Source: Nonomuraea maritima
Lineage (GTDB): Bacteria > Actinomycetota > Actinomycetes > Streptosporangiales > Streptosporangiaceae
Reading direction: 5' to 3'
Assembly: GCF_900100395.1 (NCBI RefSeq)
Contig: NZ_FNFB01000005.1
Location: 62,001 to 126,000 of the forward strand
Length of the DNA stretch: 64,000 bases
Positions 42,300-52,124 of this stretch are shown piece after piece. The notes under the pieces are model-generated. The model saw only the letters and a program-made list of their open reading frames with translations. It searched no databases and was not told the origin of the DNA. Both the position numbers and the translations under genes were made by a program. Each line of letters starts with the position of its first letter. Within the stretch, counting starts at the first letter, position 1.

Positions 42300-44169
42300 C
42301 GCTCTCAACCCCTTCCACGAGCCTGTCCGTGCCGTCAGATGAACGCGGGTACCAGCAGGCGTACGGATGGCCGCCGTTCGCGACCAGCGGCGGCGCCTCA
42401 CGCCCGCACCGTTCTTGCGCGTACGGGCACCGCGGCAGGAACGCGCACCCCGCAGGCAGGTCGACGAGGTCCGGCGGCCGGCCGGGGATCTCCCGCAGCC
42501 GGTGGTGGACCGGGTCGGTCAGCCGGGGAGCCGCCTGGAGCAGCGCCTCGGTGTACGGCATCCGGGGCCGCGCGAAGACCTCGGCCGCGGGCCCGCGTTC
42601 GACCACCTTGCCCGCGTACATGACGATGACCTCGTCCGCCCAGCGGGCCACCACGGACAGGTCGTGGCTGACCAGCACCACCGCCATGTCGCGCTCCTCG
42701 CGCAGCTGGTGCAGCAGTCGCAGCACCTGGTCCTGGATGGTGACGTCGAGCGCCGTGGTGGGCTCGTCGGCGAACAGCACGTCAGGACCGCACGAGAGGG
42801 CCATCGCGATCGTCACCCGCTGCCGCATGCCGCCCGAGAGCTGGTGCGGGTAGCGTCCCAGCACGCGGACGGGATCGGGGATGCCGACGGAGGCCAGCAG
42901 CCGGATCGCCTCGGCGCGGGCCTCCTTGCCGCCCATGCCGAGGTGCACCCGCAGTGGCTCGGTGACCTGCGTGCCGATGGTGCGCACCGGGTTCAGCGCG
43001 GTCATCGGGTCCTGGAACACCGTGCCGAGCCGGGGGCCGAGCACCGAGCGCATCTCGGCGGGCGTGCGCGCGGTCAGGTCGTCGCCGGACAGGTAGACCT
43101 TGCCGCCCCTCACCGCCGTTCCTGGCAGCAGGCCGAGGATCGAGCGGATCAGCATCGACTTGCCCGACCCCGACTCGCCGACGACGGCCAGCGTCCTGCC
43201 GCGTTCGAGGGTGAAGGAGACCCCGTCCACGGCCTTGACCACGCCGCGCGGCGTGACGAAGTGGCAGCGCAGCTGTTCGGCCTGCAGCAGCGTGTCGCGG
43301 ACCTCGTGCTCCGGCACCGGCAGCGGCGTGAGTGCGACCTGGCGTACCGGCTCAAGGCCGCTCTCGCGCACGTCGGACAGCGAGCGCAGCCGGTCGCCCA
43401 CCAGGTTGAACGACAGCACGGTCAGGAACATGACGAAGGAGGGCGCCAGCACGACGTGCGGCGCGGTCTCCATGAGCGTGCGGCCCTCGTTGATCAGGCC
43501 GCCCCAGGTGGGCGTGGGCGCCTGCACCGACAGGCCGAGGAACGCGAGGCTGCCCTCGGCGACCACGACCACGGCCATCCCGATGAACGCGTACGACGCC
43601 GCGGGCACCGACACGTTCGGCACGATCTCGCGCCACAGGATGCGCCGGTCGCGGGTGCCGAGCACGCGGGCGGCCAGCACGAACTCCCGGTCGGCGAAGC
43701 TCAGCGTGGCGCCCCGGATGAGCCGTACCCACGACGGCACCCCGAGCACGCCCAGCACGATGAGCACGTTGCGCAGGCTCGCCCCGGCGAAGGCCACCAC
43801 GGCGAGGGCGAACACGAGCGCGGGGAACGCCTGCGCCACGTCGTTCACGGCCATGATGACCGTGTCGGCCGTCTTGCGGCGGTAGCCGGCGAGGACGCCG
43901 AGCGGGGCGCCGACGAGCAGGCCGAGCAGCACGGCGCCGACGCCGACGCCGAGCGAGACGCGGGCGCCGTGCACGATCCGGCTCAGCACGTCGCGGCCGA
44001 GGCCGTCGGTGCCGAGCGGGTGCGCGAGGCTCGGGCCCGACTGCGGCGGCCCGGCGAGCGTCTCGTCGTAGCGGGCCAGCGGCAGCACGTCGGCCAGCAG
44101 GGCCGCGAACAGCACCAGCCCGATCCAGCCGACGGCGAGCCAGAAGCCGATCCCGAGCCGCCTACGCAT
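42289..44169 (-). CDS. Fused peptide ABC permease-ATPase (DppC-DppD)
   Basis: 626 aa, about twice the length of either half. Residues 1-275 are a DppC-type permease (six membrane segments, EAA-like loop [21 protein letters not shown]). Residues about 290-626 are a DppD-type ATPase (Walker A GESGSGKS at 331-338, signature LSGGMRQR, Walker [16 protein letters not shown]-terminal [14 protein letters not shown]). There is no stop or frameshift between them, so this is a genuine fusion. It overlaps the DppB gene by 8 bases. Confidence 0.92.
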   Translation of the reverse strand: MRRRLGIGFWLAVGWIGLVLFAALLADVLPLARYDETLAGPPQSGPSLAHPLGTDGLGRDVLSRIVHGARVSLGVGVGAVLLGLLVGAPLGVLAGYRRKTADTVIMAVNDVAQAFPALVFALAVVAFAGASLRNVLIVLGVLGVPSWVRLIRGATLSFADREFVLAARVLGTRDRRILWREIVPNVSVPAASYAFIGMAVVVVAEGSLAFLGLSVQAPTPTWGGLINEGRTLMETAPHVVLAPSFVMFLTVLSFNLVGDRLRSLSDVRESGLEPVRQVALTPLPVPEHEVRDTLLQAEQLRCHFVTPRGVVKAVDGVSFTLERGRTLAVVGESGSGKSMLIRSILGLLPGTAVRGGKVYLSGDDLTARTPAEMRSVLGPRLGTVFQDPMTALNPVRTIGTQVTEPLRVHLGMGGKEARAEAIRLLASVGIPDPVRVLGRYPHQLSGGMRQRVTIAMALSCGPDVLFADEPTTALDVTIQDQVLRLLHQLREERDMAVVLVSHDLSVVARWADEVIVMYAGKVVERGPAAEVFARPRMPYTEALLQAAPRLTDPVHHRLREIPGRPPDLVDLPAGCAFLPRCPYAQERCGREAPPLVANGGHPYACWYPRSSDGTDRLVEGVESGGR

Positions 44170-45100
44170 GGCGGATCCTCGGGTCGACGGCGGCGTACAC
44201 GAGGTCCACCGTGAAGTTCACCGCCACGTAGCCGACCGAGATGAGCACGACGCCTCCCTGCACCGTCAGGTAGTCGCGGGAAAAGATGGAGTCGACGATG
44301 AGCCGCCCGATGCCGGGCAGGCCGAACAGGGTCTCGATGATCACGGTGCCGCCGATGAGCGCGCCCAGGTTGAGGCCGATGGCGGTGATGAGGCTGATCG
44401 CGGACGGGCGCAGCGCGTGCCGCCACAGGATGCGGCGGGGCGACAGGCCGCGGGCACGGGCCAGCGTGATGTAGTCCTCCTGGAGGGTCGCGATCAGGTC
44501 GGTACGCAGCAGCCGCGAGTACACCGCGAGCTGGCCGCAGCCGAGGGTGACCGCCGGCAGGATGACCGAGGTGAGGTTCCAGCCGAGGTCGGTGGTGAGC
44601 GAGGTCCAGCCGGTCGCGGGCAGCACCTGCCAGGTGACGGCGAAGACCAGGATGAGCAGCACGCCGAGGACGAACACGGGGGTCGACAGCAGCGCGAAGC
44701 TGAGCGCGGTGAGCGCCTGGTCGAGCGGCTGCCCGGCGCGGCGGGCGGCGGCCATGCCCAGCGGGACGGCGAGGCCGAGCGCGACGACCTCCGCGGCCAC
44801 CAGCAGTTCCAGGGTGACCGGCAGGCGCTCGGCCAGTTCGGCGCCGACGGACATCCGGGTGATGTACGACTCGCCGAAGTCGCCGGTCACGAGCCCGCCG
44901 AGCCAGTCGAGGTAGCGCACGAGGAGGGGCTGGTCGAGTCCGAGCTGCTGGCGGAGCTGCGCGCGTGACTCCTCCGTCGCCGACATGCCGAGTATCTGCG
45001 TGACCGGGTCGCCGGGCAGCAGGTTGAGCAGGGCGTACGACAGGAAGGTCACCACGAGCAGCACCACCGCGAGCCGGACCAGCCGGTGCAGGACGATCAC
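44162..45100 (-). CDS. Peptide ABC transporter permease (DppB-like)
   Basis: 312 aa with the N-terminal LLNLLPGDPVTQILG motif typical of DppB/OppB permeases, six membrane segments and the loop LARARGLSPRRILWRHALRP. GTG 45100 overlaps the binding-protein stop (GTGA). Confidence 0.93.
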   Translation of the reverse strand: MIVLHRLVRLAVVLLVVTFLSYALLNLLPGDPVTQILGMSATEESRAQLRQQLGLDQPLLVRYLDWLGGLVTGDFGESYITRMSVGAELAERLPVTLELLVAAEVVALGLAVPLGMAAARRAGQPLDQALTALSFALLSTPVFVLGVLLILVFAVTWQVLPATGWTSLTTDLGWNLTSVILPAVTLGCGQLAVYSRLLRTDLIATLQEDYITLARARGLSPRRILWRHALRPSAISLITAIGLNLGALIGGTVIIETLFGLPGIGRLIVDSIFSRDYLTVQGGVVLISVGYVAVNFTVDLVYAAVDPRIRHA

Positions 45101-46719
45101 TCGCTGACCCAGATCTGCGCGAACGGGTGGTACGGGATCGGCGCGCCGGTCAGCGGCCTGCCCTTCTCGCCGTCGGGCAGCGTGTGCTCCCCGATGCCGC
45201 GGACCTTCGTCTTCGCTATCACCGCTCCGGTGTTCAGGTGGTCGATGAACAGGATCGGCATCTGGTCGCGCAGCCGCTGCTGCACGGTCGCGTACGCCTG
45301 CTTGCGCACGGCCTCGTCAGGGGTGACCCGGCCGGCGTCGAGGGCGTCGCTGAGCTGCTTGTCCTTCAGCCTGGTCGGGTTGAGTGAGATCTGGCCGATC
45401 GGCCGGGCGAAGGCCTGGTGCAGGGCGTTGTACTCGCCGTCGGGGTCGGCGGCGGAGAACGCGGTCCAGACCGTGGCGCCGTAGTCGCCGGTGAGCGCCC
45501 GGTTGATCAGGTCGGCCTGGTCGGCCTGCCTGATGGTCACGTCGATGCCGGCCTTGCGCCACATGTCCTGGCACAGCTCGACGAGCTGCATGGTGTTGGG
45601 GTCGGTGGTGGAGATCGCCTCGAAGCGGATCGGGCCCTTGTCGGCCTCGACCTCCTGGACGAGAGCGGTGGCCTTGGCCAGGTCGTAGTCGGGGTAGCCG
45701 CCGTCGACGTACCACTTGGAGTCCTTCGACCATGGCCCGTCGGCCGGTTCTGTGAGGCCGCCGCGCAGGGTCTTGATGATGGTGTCGCGGTCGAGCGCGT
45801 GGGCGAGGGCCCGGCGGACGCGGACGTCGTCGAGCGGCGGGGCGGCGGTGTTGAGCAGGAACACGTACTCCGACACCGACATGCCCTGCGCGCGGTGCAC
45901 GGTGTAGGCGTCCTTCATGTCGCCGAACTTGACGACGTCCTCGTCGCGGTTGGTGCCGACGGCGTCGACCCCGCCGGCCTCCAGGGTCTGCGCGCGGGTC
46001 TGGCTGTCGGGCAGGATCCGGAACTCCACCTCGTCCAGGTACGGCAGCCCCTCCCGCCAGTACTTGGGGTTACGGGTGACGACCATGCGGTTGTCCGGCA
46101 CGTACTCCTTGAACAGGAACGGCCCGGTGCCCACCGGCGTCCGGCTGGCCTCCTTGAGGTCCGCCAGCGAGGCCGGCGGGATGATCATGCCGACCTGCAG
46201 GGACAGCTGGTACGGGAACGCCACCCACGGCTGGCGGAGCTTGACCGTCACGGTCATCGGATCGGTGAGCTCGACCGCGGTCACGGGCGCGAGCACGGCG
46301 GCGGTCAGCGGGGACGCCTTCTGCGCCTCCAGGTTGGCCTTGACGACCTCACCGGTCAGGGGAGTGCCGTCCGAGAAGGAGATGTTCGGCCGCACCTTGA
46401 TCGCCCACTCGTCGTAGGCGTCGTTCGGGGTGAGCGACTCGGCCAGGTACGGTCGCCAGTCGCCGTTCGCGTCCACGCTCACCAGCGGTTCGATGATCGG
46501 GGTGGTCATGCTGTAGCTCTGTACGGCGAACTGGTCGGTGATCGGGTTGAATCCGTTGCCGTCGGCACTGAGGCCGTAGACCAGGCGTCCGCCCCTGGTC
46601 GGCCCCGTCGCTGCCGGCGGCGCTTCTGCCTGTGAGGTCTCGACCGGCCGTTGTCCGCTGCACGCCGTCATCACGGTCACGGCGAGCATCACCACGGCCG
46701 CGGTCTTCCAGCGTCTCAT
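45097..46719 (-). CDS. Peptide/nickel-type ABC substrate-binding lipoprotein (SBP family 5)
   Basis: 540 aa with a lipoprotein signal ending VMTAC (Cys20). The family-5 fold is shown by PYLAESLTPNDAYDEWAIKVRPNISFSDGTPLT and GTGPFLFKEYVPDNRMVV. First gene of an operon of binding protein, permease, permease-ATPase fusion and ATPase. It may import a peptide, an opine-like compound or another amide, given the amidohydrolase on the far side of the TetR gene. Confidence 0.93.
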   Translation of the reverse strand: MRRWKTAAVVMLAVTVMTACSGQRPVETSQAEAPPAATGPTRGGRLVYGLSADGNGFNPITDQFAVQSYSMTTPIIEPLVSVDANGDWRPYLAESLTPNDAYDEWAIKVRPNISFSDGTPLTGEVVKANLEAQKASPLTAAVLAPVTAVELTDPMTVTVKLRQPWVAFPYQLSLQVGMIIPPASLADLKEASRTPVGTGPFLFKEYVPDNRMVVTRNPKYWREGLPYLDEVEFRILPDSQTRAQTLEAGGVDAVGTNRDEDVVKFGDMKDAYTVHRAQGMSVSEYVFLLNTAAPPLDDVRVRRALAHALDRDTIIKTLRGGLTEPADGPWSKDSKWYVDGGYPDYDLAKATALVQEVEADKGPIRFEAISTTDPNTMQLVELCQDMWRKAGIDVTIRQADQADLINRALTGDYGATVWTAFSAADPDGEYNALHQAFARPIGQISLNPTRLKDKQLSDALDAGRVTPDEAVRKQAYATVQQRLRDQMPILFIDHLNTGAVIAKTKVRGIGEHTLPDGEKGRPLTGAPIPYHPFAQIWVSE

Positions 46720-46753
46720 CCACGCCTCCTCCCGGTAGAGCCCCCGAGAGCAA

Positions 46754-46779
46754 TTTCACCGATAGTACTATCGGTGAAA
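46754..46779. promoter_or_regulatory. TetR operator, perfect 26-base palindrome
   Basis: TTTCACCGATAGT (46754-46766) and ACTATCGGTGAAA (46767-46779) are exact reverse complements with no spacer. The site lies between the divergent binding-protein and TetR genes and covers both promoters' expected start regions. Confidence 0.85.
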
Positions 46780-46835
46780 AAGCGCACAAGTGCCGCGGGA
46801 CAATCGTTATCCGGGGGTCGATAGAGAGGACTGCC

Positions 46836-47492
46836 GTGACCAGCACACCGCTCACCAGGAGCGAGGCCAAGAGCCAGACCAGACGCAAGCTCATCCGCGC
46901 CGCACTGGCGATCCTCGACGCCGAGGGCGAGGCGGGCCTCACGACGGTCAAGGTGGCCAAGGCCGCCGGCATCGCGCAGTCCAGCTTCTACGTGCACTTC
47001 AAGGACCGGCAGGAGCTCCTGCGGGTGCTCGCAGAGGAGGGCGGCGCACGGCTGCGCACCGCGATGCGCGAGGCGCGCCGCCAGGCCCGCGAGCACCCCG
47101 ACGACCTCGAACGGCACCGCGAGACGTTCCGCATCCCGCTGGAGGCCATCTGCCGCCACCCCGAGCTGCTGCGCATCCAGCTGCGCGCCCGGCACGACCC
47201 GTCGTCCTCGCTGCAGGAGTTCGCGGCCGAGCGCGCGGCGGCCTACCGTGAGCACCACGCCGCCGACCTGGCCGCCCTCGGCTACACCGCCGACGACGAG
47301 CGCGACCGCCGCCGCCTGGAGATGATCGCCGACGGCATCAACGCCGCCACGAACGCGCTCGCGATCGGCCATGTGGAGGGCCGCTACCCCGACCTCGACG
47401 AGTGCGCCGACATCCTGGTGGCCCTCTCGCGCGGCGCGCTCCGGCTGCTGCGCGCGACCAGCACGCGGAGCGAGGAGGGCGACCCGCACTGA
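46836..47492 (+). CDS. TetR/AcrR-family transcriptional regulator
   Basis: 218 aa with the helix-turn-helix TTVKVAKAAGIAQSSFYVHF near residues 33-52 and a long helical effector domain. GTG 46836 with AGAGAGGA upstream. It is divergent from the peptide importer and separated from it by a perfect palindrome. The amidohydrolase gene follows 55 bases later in the same direction, so regulator and enzyme may be co-transcribed. Confidence 0.92.
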   Translation: MTSTPLTRSEAKSQTRRKLIRAALAILDAEGEAGLTTVKVAKAAGIAQSSFYVHFKDRQELLRVLAEEGGARLRTAMREARRQAREHPDDLERHRETFRIPLEAICRHPELLRIQLRARHDPSSSLQEFAAERAAAYREHHAADLAALGYTADDERDRRRLEMIADGINAATNALAIGHVEGRYPDLDECADILVALSRGALRLLRATSTRSEEGDPH

Positions 47493-47547
47493 CAAGGGCG
47501 CCGAACCCCTACAGTGTTGGGCATCCCGGACGTTGGAGAGCCCCGAC

Positions 47548-49116
47548 ATGACGATGCGCGTCTTCAGGAACGCCACGATCCACACCGGCGATCCGCACCG
47601 CCCCCAGGTGCAGGCGCTGGCCGCCGACGACGAGGTGATCGTCGCCACCGGCACCGAGGCGGAGGTCCGCGCCGCGGTCGGCACGGGCGCGGAACTCGTC
47701 GACCTCGACGGCGCCGCCGTCATCCCCGGCCTCTACGACGCCCACATCCACACTGCCAGTTACGCGCGCGAGCGCAGCCAGATCGACCTGCGCACCGCCC
47801 GCTCGCTGGAGGAGGCGCTGGCCGCGATCGCCGAGCATGCCGCCCGGCAGCGGCCGGGGGCCTGGGTACTCGGCGGCCGGTGGAACAGCAACGCGTGGGA
47901 ACGCCCGGTGCAGCCCGACCGGCACGCGCTCGACTCGGTCTGCCCCGACCGGCCCGCCGCGCTGCCGAGCATCGACGGGCACACCGTGTGGGCCAACTCG
48001 CTCGCCCTGCGCATGGTCGGCATCGACCGCACCACCCCCGACCCGGTCGGCGGCCAGATCGTCAGGGACGAGCACGGCGAGCCGACCGGCATCCTGCGCG
48101 AGGCGGCGTCGTACCCGCTGCGCGACCTCGTGCCGGAGGAGGACCTCGCCGACCAGTTGCTGGCCGCGCAGGAAGACCTGCTCGCGCTCGGCCTGACCAG
48201 CCTGCACGACATCGACGGCGAGGACTGCCGCGACGCCTACCTGCGGCTGCGCGACGCCGGCGCCCTGAAGCTGCGGGTGCTCAAGGCGATCCCGGTCGAG
48301 CACCTGGAGGCCGCCGTCGCCGAGGGCCGCCGCACCGGCGACGGCGACGACTGGGTGCGCACCGGCCCGGTCAAGCTGTTCAGCGACGGGGCGCTCGGCT
48401 CGCACACCTGCCACATGATCGACGGGTTCGCCGGCGACGAGGGCAACCACGGCATCGCCGTCACGCCGTACGACGACCTGGTGAAGCTGATCCGCACCGC
48501 CGCGTCCGCCGGGATCGCGGTCGCCACGCACGCCATCGGCGACCGCGCCAACCGGCTCGTCCTCGACGCCTACGAGCAGGCCGGCCCCGCACCGGGCCTG
48601 CGCCACCGCATCGAGCACGCCCAGCACGTACGCCGCGCCGACATCGCCAGGATGGCCCGGCTCGGCGTCGTCGCGTCGATGCAGCCGGTCCACTGCACCA
48701 GCGACATCGACCTCGTCGCGGCCCTGCTCGCCGGGCACGACCACGTCTCCTACGGCTGGCGGACGCTGCTGGACGAGGGCGTCGCGCTGGCCTTCGGGTC
48801 GGACGCCCCGGTCGAGCACCCGAACCCGTTCGTCGCGCTGCACGCCGCCGTGACGCGTACCAGGACCGACGGCACGCCGTCCGGCGGCTGGCAGCCCGAG
48901 CAGCGGATAAGCGTCGGCGAGGCGCTGCGCGCGCACACCCTCGGGTCGGCGTACGCAGCGGGGGAGGAGCACCGCAAGGGCGTCCTCACCCCGGGGCGGC
49001 TCGCCGACCTCGTGGCCGTCGACACCGACCCCTTCGCCGCGGAAGTCGACGCCATCGCCCGCACCCAGGTGCTGACCACCGTCGTCGGCGGCCAGGTCCG
49101 CCGGCAGCGGCCCTGA
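47548..49116 (+). CDS. Amidohydrolase (YtcJ-like)
   Basis: 522-aa metal-dependent hydrolase of the amidohydrolase-3/YtcJ group: metal motif YDAHIHT, later VATHAIGDRAN and HRIEHAQHV histidines, and Asp in FGSDAPVEHPNPF. ATG 47548 has TTGGAGAG upstream. Placed after the TetR gene and opposite the peptide/amide importer, it plausibly hydrolyses the imported compound. Confidence 0.9.
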   Translation: MTMRVFRNATIHTGDPHRPQVQALAADDEVIVATGTEAEVRAAVGTGAELVDLDGAAVIPGLYDAHIHTASYARERSQIDLRTARSLEEALAAIAEHAARQRPGAWVLGGRWNSNAWERPVQPDRHALDSVCPDRPAALPSIDGHTVWANSLALRMVGIDRTTPDPVGGQIVRDEHGEPTGILREAASYPLRDLVPEEDLADQLLAAQEDLLALGLTSLHDIDGEDCRDAYLRLRDAGALKLRVLKAIPVEHLEAAVAEGRRTGDGDDWVRTGPVKLFSDGALGSHTCHMIDGFAGDEGNHGIAVTPYDDLVKLIRTAASAGIAVATHAIGDRANRLVLDAYEQAGPAPGLRHRIEHAQHVRRADIARMARLGVVASMQPVHCTSDIDLVAALLAGHDHVSYGWRTLLDEGVALAFGSDAPVEHPNPFVALHAAVTRTRTDGTPSGGWQPEQRISVGEALRAHTLGSAYAAGEEHRKGVLTPGRLADLVAVDTDPFAAEVDAIARTQVLTTVVGGQVRRQRP

Positions 49117-49137
49117 TCAGCGGTCGTCTCCCGTACG

Positions 49138-51072
49138 TCACAGGTCGAGGCCGGCGACCAGGTCGGCGGCCTCCGCCTCGGTCAGCCGTCCGTCGGCCAC
49201 GACCGTCACCACCCGCCTGGACAGCGTGTCCGCCACCACCAGCGGGGTGTCCCAGGCGAGCGCCTGCCCGACCCCGGGGTACTCCGACAGCCGGACGAAC
49301 CAGGGGTCGTCGTCGGCCTGCGCGAACACGAGCGTCCAGTCGCGGCCCTCGGGTGTGGTGCCGGACATCGCCACCCACCGGGAGCGGCTGCCGTGCACGG
49401 CCTCCTCGCCGCCGGGCCCCTCGGGCGACAGGGCGGTGCGGGCGGTGGACGTGCCGGGGCCGCGCCAGAAGAAGCCGCCGTAACCCGCGCCCTTCCGTCC
49501 CTTGGTGGCGGAGCTGCGCACGGTCAGCGGCGCGCCGGTCAGGTTCGTGAGCGTGTACGCGAAGTCGAGCGCCCACGCCCCGCCGATCGGCCGGGCCGTG
49601 ACCGTGCGTTCCTCACGGACCGGAACCTCGCCGCCGGGGCCGATCCACTCCAGGTGCTCGGTGAAGCCGCCGTCCGCCAGCCGGGAGAAGCCGGCGTGCC
49701 GCTGCCTGCCGTGGTCGTCCAGCCACGTCGGCCCCTGGCCCTCGACGTACGTGCGGCCGCCCCAGAAGTTGACGCCGCCGAGGTCGGCGATCGCCAGGCC
49801 CACGCCCAGGTGGTGCACGTGGTCGGGCGGCCGGACCTCGGTGACCTCCACGCCGCCGAGCGTGCGCACCCGATGCAGGTACGGCCGCGGCGCGTGCGTG
49901 ACCGGCAGGTCGGGCCGGGTCTCGTACGCCGCCACCGGTTCGCCCGCCACCAGCAGCTCCACCTCCGTCCACGGCGCGCCGAGTTCCGAGTAGAGGGCGA
50001 GCTCCCGCGCGCTGCGGTCGGTCAGCTCGGTCACGCCGGGCAGCAGGCGGCTCACCACGTCGCCCGCGGCGTCGCGTTCGACGACCTGGTGGCGCTCGGG
50101 GATCGGGGTCGGCTCGGGCGCGAGCCGCACCGCGTCAAGCACCCGGGTGAACGCCTCCGTGGCCGGCAGCGGGACGAGCAGCGGCGCGCCCGTGCTGACG
50201 TGCTCGACCAGGTTCTCCAGCAGGTCGGTGCGCTCGTGCACCCTCGTGGTGCGCGTCCCGTCCGCGAGCTCGACGGTGAGGCGGTCCTCGGTGTAGACGA
50301 GGGTGGCCGTGCCTTGCTCGCCGTGCACGACCACGTACGGCTCGTGCCGTTCCTTGGCGCACAGCGTCACCGCGACCGTGATCACGAGCCCGTCGGCGAG
50401 CCGGACCCGTACGCAGGAGGTGTCGTCCGACTCGATGGGAAACGCCCGGTACAGCTCGGTCTCGATGTCCGCGATCGGGCTGTCGACCAGCGCCAGCGCG
50501 GTCGCCACGGCGTGCGCGAACGGGTTGGTCAGCGCGCCGTCCACGACGTCGATGCCGCCGAGCCTGCGCCGTCCGGCCCAGGGCGAGCGGGTGAAGTACG
50601 CCGAGGGCCGCATCCACGCGCCCGCGCCGCCGATGCCGCGCACGCGGCCGAGCGTGCCGTCGGCGATCAGGCCGCGCAGGGCGGTGACAGCGGCCGAGCC
50701 CAGCGACTGGAACCCGACCTGGCAGGCCAGGCCGGTCTCCGCCGCCGCCTCGGCGATCCGGCGGTGCGCCTCGGGGGTGGCCGCGGGCGGCTTCTCCAGC
50801 AGCACGTGCGACCCGGCGCGCAGCGCGGCCACCGCGAGGTCGGCGTGCGTGTGGATCGGCGTGCAGATGATCGTGGCCTCGGCGCCGGTCGTCGCGACCA
50901 GCTCGGCCAGGTCGGAGGACTGCTTCGGGTGTGCGAAGTCCACCTCCACCGGGACCAGGTCGCAGATCCCGGCCAGCTCGACGACGCCCTGCTGCGTGAG
51001 CCTGCGCAGGTTGCGCAGGTGGTGCTGCCCGTGGCCCTGGGCCCCGGCCAGCACGACCTTCACGGGCGCCAT
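49138..51072 (-). CDS. Fusion of Gfo/Idh/MocA oxidoreductase with a DUF6807 (PmoA-like) domain
   Basis: 644 aa. Residues 1-330 are a Gfo/Idh/MocA oxidoreductase with the Rossmann motif VVLAGAQGHGQHHLRNL and the EKPPAATPEAH motif containing the catalytic-region Lys-Pro. Residues about 345-644 are a beta-rich DUF6807 domain (HVHHLGVGLAIADLGGVNFWGGRTYVEGQG). ATG 51072 overlaps the dehydratase stop (TGATG). Third gene of a sugar-acid operon. The second domain may bind or remodel a carbohydrate. Confidence 0.85.
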   Translation of the reverse strand: MAPVKVVLAGAQGHGQHHLRNLRRLTQQGVVELAGICDLVPVEVDFAHPKQSSDLAELVATTGAEATIICTPIHTHADLAVAALRAGSHVLLEKPPAATPEAHRRIAEAAAETGLACQVGFQSLGSAAVTALRGLIADGTLGRVRGIGGAGAWMRPSAYFTRSPWAGRRRLGGIDVVDGALTNPFAHAVATALALVDSPIADIETELYRAFPIESDDTSCVRVRLADGLVITVAVTLCAKERHEPYVVVHGEQGTATLVYTEDRLTVELADGTRTTRVHERTDLLENLVEHVSTGAPLLVPLPATEAFTRVLDAVRLAPEPTPIPERHQVVERDAAGDVVSRLLPGVTELTDRSARELALYSELGAPWTEVELLVAGEPVAAYETRPDLPVTHAPRPYLHRVRTLGGVEVTEVRPPDHVHHLGVGLAIADLGGVNFWGGRTYVEGQGPTWLDDHGRQRHAGFSRLADGGFTEHLEWIGPGGEVPVREERTVTARPIGGAWALDFAYTLTNLTGAPLTVRSSATKGRKGAGYGGFFWRGPGTSTARTALSPEGPGGEEAVHGSRSRWVAMSGTTPEGRDWTLVFAQADDDPWFVRLSEYPGVGQALAWDTPLVVADTLSRRVVTVVADGRLTEAEAADLVAGLDL

Positions 51073-52124
51073 CACGTCCACCTCAACCCGAGCCCGGCGT
51101 GCCCGCCCACGCGCAGCGCGCCGCCGCAGACCTCCACCGGGTACGGCTCCGCCAGCAGCCCCAGCCGCGCGAACGACGCGTCCTCCACGTCCTCGACCAT
51201 GGCAGGAAGCGGCAGGGCGAGCGCCAGCTGCCCGGACACCTCGCTCAGCAGGTGGGGGTAGACCGGCACGTCGTACGTCCTGGCCAGCTCGACGATCCGC
51301 AGGAACGGCGTGATCCCGCCGACCCGTACGACGTTCGGCTGCACCACGTCGCAGGCGCCCGCCGCGAGCAGGTCGCGGAAGCCGTACGCGGTGTAGACGT
51401 TCTCGCCGACGGCGACCGGGACGTCGATCGAGCGGCGCAGCTCCACGTGCGCGGCGACGTCGTCGGCGGGCAGCGGCTCCTCGATCCAGTGCAGGCCGAA
51501 CTCGCGTAACCGGCCGATCGCGAGCCTGGCCCTGTGCAGGTCCCACCGCTGGTTGGCGTCGATCATCAGCAGCCGGTCGGGGCCGATCACCTCGCGGACC
51601 GCCGCCACGCGCTCGACGTCCTCCGCCAGGTCGGGCCGGCCCACCTTGATCTTGACGCCGCGGTGGCCCGCGGCCACCCAGCGGCGGGCCTGCTCGACCA
51701 GCTCGTCCAGCGAGTAGTGCAGGTTGACGCCGCTGCCGTAGACGGGCGCCTCCTCGCGCCGCCGGCCGAGCACGTCGGCCAGGCCCTGCTCGCCGCAGCG
51801 CAGGTCCCACAGCGCGAGGTCGATCCCGGCCAGCGCGACCGTCGTGATGCCGCCGGGCCCCGCCTCGCGCACGTGCCGCCAGAGCAGGTCCCACACCACC
51901 TCGGGGTGCGCGGGCATGCCGACGGCCGCCGCGCGCAGGTCGTGGTCGAGCAGCGCCCGGACGGCGTGCGCGCCGATCTGCGGCGTCCACGCGAACCCGG
52001 CGCCGGTACGGCCGTCGTCGAGCGTGACCCGGGTGACGATGACGTGGTTGGCGGGGACGTCCGCGCCCCAGGGGCGGGGCAGCGCGACGGTGCGCAGCTC
52101 GGTGCGCACATCGGTGATTCTCAT
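51072..52124 (-). CDS. Enolase-superfamily sugar-acid dehydratase (mandelate racemase group)
   Basis: 350 aa with an N-terminal capping domain and TIM barrel. General base VKIKVG (KxK), metal ligands in MIDANQRW, WIEEPL and VGENV, and the His in VYPHLLSE mark the mandelate-racemase subgroup. Such enzymes dehydrate sugar acids to 2-keto-3-deoxy acids. ATGA overlap with the preceding dehydratase/aldolase-like gene. Substrate not fixed by sequence. Confidence 0.9.
   Translation of the reverse strand: MRITDVRTELRTVALPRPWGADVPANHVIVTRVTLDDGRTGAGFAWTPQIGAHAVRALLDHDLRAAAVGMPAHPEVVWDLLWRHVREAGPGGITTVALAGIDLALWDLRCGEQGLADVLGRRREEAPVYGSGVNLHYSLDELVEQARRWVAAGHRGVKIKVGRPDLAEDVERVAAVREVIGPDRLLMIDANQRWDLHRARLAIGRLREFGLHWIEEPLPADDVAAHVELRRSIDVPVAVGENVYTAYGFRDLLAAGACDVVQPNVVRVGGITPFLRIVELARTYDVPVYPHLLSEVSGQLALALPLPAMVEDVEDASFARLGLLAEPYPVEVCGGALRVGGHAGLGLRWT

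Noticed and set aside
42367..44214. 615-codon plus-strand open frame
   Set aside because: Antisense shadow of the permease-ATPase fusion; composition is His/Arg/Gln-rich and no family is recognisable.
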